Assembly (NCBI GenBank): GCA_035760645.1
Contig: DASTSO010000021.1
Coordinates: forward strand, 4,718 to 68,717
Length of the DNA: 64,000 bases
Source: DASSTY01 sp035760645
Lineage (GTDB): Bacteria; Gemmatimonadota; Gemmatimonadetes; Gemmatimonadales; GWC2-71-9
Direction of reading: 5' to 3'
Part shown: positions 62,336 through 64,000 of the stretch, in pieces
How positions within the stretch are numbered: the stretch's first letter is position 1
Layout of the letters: each line of letters starts with the position of its first letter
Translations under genes and position numbers: made by a program
The notes under the pieces: model-generated
Database searches by the model: none
What the model saw: only the letters and a program-made list of their open reading frames with translations
What the model was told of the DNA's origin: nothing

Positions 62336-63868
62336 CTAAGTGTTTGACTGTAAAGACTTTGGAAAGAGGTTCTCGGGCTTCCGCACCGTCGCCCCCGCCA
62401 CCGGCGGTCCCGCGAGCGCGTCCCAGGGCGCCCGGGCGGCGCTCCCGGCCTGTCCCAGCGCGGCCCAGAGCTCCTCCGCCTTCCCCGGCAGGAAGGGGCT
62501 CACGAGCACGGCCAGGCGCCAGAGGCAGCGCGCCAGCGCGGCCAGCGCCTGGTCCAGCTCGGCCTCGCGGCCCGCCTTGGCGAGCGCCCAGGGGGCGGTC
62601 TGCTGGATGAAGAGGTTGGCCGTGGTGACGAGCGAGCCGAAGGCCTCGGCGCCGCGCCGGAGATCGAAGGCGTCCATCGCCTCCGCGTAGGCGCGGGTCG
62701 CCTCCTGACCCGCGGCGTCGAGCGACGTGTCGGCCGGCGTGTCGGGCACCCGGCCCTCGCGGTACTTCACGAGCATCTGCAGGGCCCGGCTGGCGAGATT
62801 GCCGAGCCCGTCGGCGAGGTCGGCGGTATAGCGCTCGTCGAAGCGCTCCCAGCTGAAGTTGCCGTCGCTCTCGAAGCCGACCTCGCGCAGGAGGAAGTAG
62901 CGGAAGGCGTCGGGCCCGTGGCGGTCCACCGCCTCGGCGAGCTCGACCTTCACCCCGGCCGACTTCGAGAAGCGCTCGCCGCTCACCTGCACGAAGCCGT
63001 GGGCCCACACCCGCCCGGGCAGCGCGAGCCCCGCGCTCTCGAGCATCGCCGGCCAGATGACGCAGTGGAGCCGGGTGATGTCCTTGCCGATCACGTGCAG
63101 ATCGGCGGGCCAGAGCCGGGTGAAGACCTCGTCGGGGTAGCCGGTCGCCGTGAGGTAGTTCGGCAGCGCGTCGAACCAGACCCAGGTGCCCTGGGTCTCG
63201 CCCGCGCTGGTGGGCTCGGGGAAGGGAATGGCCCAGGCGAGGCGCGAGCGGGTGATCGAGATGTCCTCGAGCCCGCTCTCGAGGAGGCTCAGGATCTCGT
63301 TGCGCCGCGTCGCGGGCTCCAGGAAGTCGGGCCGCTCGGCGAAGAGGCGCTTGAGGAATTCCTGGTAGCGCGTGAGGCGGAAGAACCAGTTCGTCTCCTC
63401 CGCCCACTGCAGCTCGCGCGTGGGATGGAGGACGCACTTGCCGTCCACGATCTCGTCGTCGCGCTTGAAGAGCTCGCAGCCGACGCAGTACCACCCCTCG
63501 TAGCGCTTCTCGTAGAAGTCGTCCCGGCTGCGCTGGAACATCCGCTCGACCAACGCCGTCACCCCGGCCTTGTGCCCGGGGCTCGTGGTGCGGATGAACT
63601 GGTCGAACGAGACGCCGAGGCGCCGCCAGGTGGCCTCGAACGTCGCGGCCACCTGGTCCACCAGCGCCTGCGGCTCGAGGCCGCGGGCGGCCGCCGTCTG
63701 CGCCACCTTCTGGCCGTGCTCGTCCATCCCGATGAGGAAGTGGACGTCGTCGCCCCGGAGGCGGCGATAGCGGGCGATGGCGTCGGCGCCGATCTTCTCG
63801 AGCGCGTGGCCGAGGTGCGGGTCGCCGTTGGCGTAGTCGATGGCGGTGGTGAGGAAGAACTTGGGCAC
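62336..63868 (-). CDS. metG: Methionyl-tRNA synthetase
   Basis: The 510-residue enzyme has the HIGH motif as HLGH (residues 18-21), a zinc-knuckle region with GWYCVGCELF and DGKCVLHP, WFDALPNYLTATG, and the KMSKS loop as ERFSKSAG. It has the short form without a C-terminal tRNA-binding dimerisation domain. The GTG start follows directly on a TGA stop of the upstream frame. The 147 bases between metG and the peptidase gene contain no gene. Confidence 0.95.
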   Translation of the reverse strand: MPKFFLTTAIDYANGDPHLGHALEKIGADAIARYRRLRGDDVHFLIGMDEHGQKVAQTAAARGLEPQALVDQVAATFEATWRRLGVSFDQFIRTTSPGHKAGVTALVERMFQRSRDDFYEKRYEGWYCVGCELFKRDDEIVDGKCVLHPTRELQWAEETNWFFRLTRYQEFLKRLFAERPDFLEPATRRNEILSLLESGLEDISITRSRLAWAIPFPEPTSAGETQGTWVWFDALPNYLTATGYPDEVFTRLWPADLHVIGKDITRLHCVIWPAMLESAGLALPGRVWAHGFVQVSGERFSKSAGVKVELAEAVDRHGPDAFRYFLLREVGFESDGNFSWERFDERYTADLADGLGNLASRALQMLVKYREGRVPDTPADTSLDAAGQEATRAYAEAMDAFDLRRGAEAFGSLVTTANLFIQQTAPWALAKAGREAELDQALAALARCLWRLAVLVSPFLPGKAEELWAALGQAGSAARAPWDALAGPPVAGATVRKPENLFPKSLQSNT

Positions 63869-64000
63869 TCAGCCCTCCGATGACGGGCCGGATGACGAGC
63901 CGGACGACGGCTCGGACGACGGCCCCGACGAGGGGCGGCCGCGGCCGGACCGCCGGCGCCGGCGGCGCTCCGGCTGGCCGGGCGCCGCCGCGGCCACGCC
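63869..64000 (-). CDS. C-terminal tail of an upstream gene, partial
   Basis: A frame open from the right edge ends with TGA at 63869, immediately before the metG GTG. Its 43 residues are low-complexity (PERRRRRRSGRGRPSSG, then Ser/Pro/Gly-rich). Such Arg/Gly tails end the RicT/PSP1-type genes that often precede metG, but nothing in the tail proves this, and other frames are also open. Confidence 0.4.
   Translation of the reverse strand, partial: GVAAAAPGQPERRRRRRSGRGRPSSGPSSEPSSGSSSGPSSEG

Overview
The window is very GC-rich bacterial chromosome of a Gram-negative (diderm) organism: there are many signal peptides, lipoproteins, outer-membrane barrels and an Mla lipid transporter. The gene content and style (tRNAs without an encoded CCA, GTG/TTG starts, tightly overlapping operons, an F1-only atpAGDC cluster with a very short epsilon subunit) would fit Gemmatimonadota or a neighbouring phylum. 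No rRNA or other decisive marker is present, so that placement is inference.

Region 1 (1-18.9 kb) is a stress and energy-conservation block: a MacAB-like ABC exporter, a TreT-type trehalose synthase, two Zn alcohol dehydrogenases, two double-domain universal stress proteins, a flavodoxin-fold protein, an exported hemerythrin-like protein, a Mg-type P-type ATPase, PEP synthase, an unusual HAD phosphatase-P-loop ATPase fusion, and a lone receiver protein. Six transcription units here, and a seventh at 31.3 kb, are preceded by the same promoter architecture: TCA triplets repeated every 11 bp, followed 14-15 bases later by a -10-like hexamer. I read this as the binding site of one direct-repeat (OmpR/PhoB-type) activator that co-regulates the block. 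It is the most interesting signal in the window.

Region 2 (18.9-32.5 kb) carries redox and periplasmic functions: a FrnE-like DsbA, a three-gene operon ending in a Cyc2-like outer-membrane cytochrome-porin, an MFS exporter, a TlpA-CcdA-DsbA disulfide cassette, a persulfide-detoxification operon (rhodanese, TauE/SafE, persulfide dioxygenase-rhodanese, ArsR), and Met/His-rich periplasmic proteins with a DUF305 protein.

Region 3 (32.6-38.3 kb) lies between a 55-bp partial copy of tRNA-Pro and the intact tRNA-Pro gene. It holds a decayed stretch with a cytochrome P450 remnant, then nhaA, a histidine phosphatase and an aminoglycoside-phosphotransferase-fold protein. It resembles an old tRNA-targeted insertion without a visible integrase. 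A six-gene tRNA cluster (Ala, Gly, fMet, Val, Arg, Pro) follows on the minus strand.

Region 4 (38.3-64 kb) is mostly housekeeping: the major sigma factor, mlaEFD, a Nudix hydrolase, an AraC-like regulator, atpAGDC behind a perfect TTGTGA-N6-TCACAA palindrome, outer-membrane proteins, two tandem hybrid histidine kinases with nearly identical cores, a CPBP protease, a DsbA lipoprotein, a TPM-nucleotidyltransferase-LemA operon, an M23 peptidase and metG. A dispersed GGCGGGACG-type repeat recurs in its intergenic regions.
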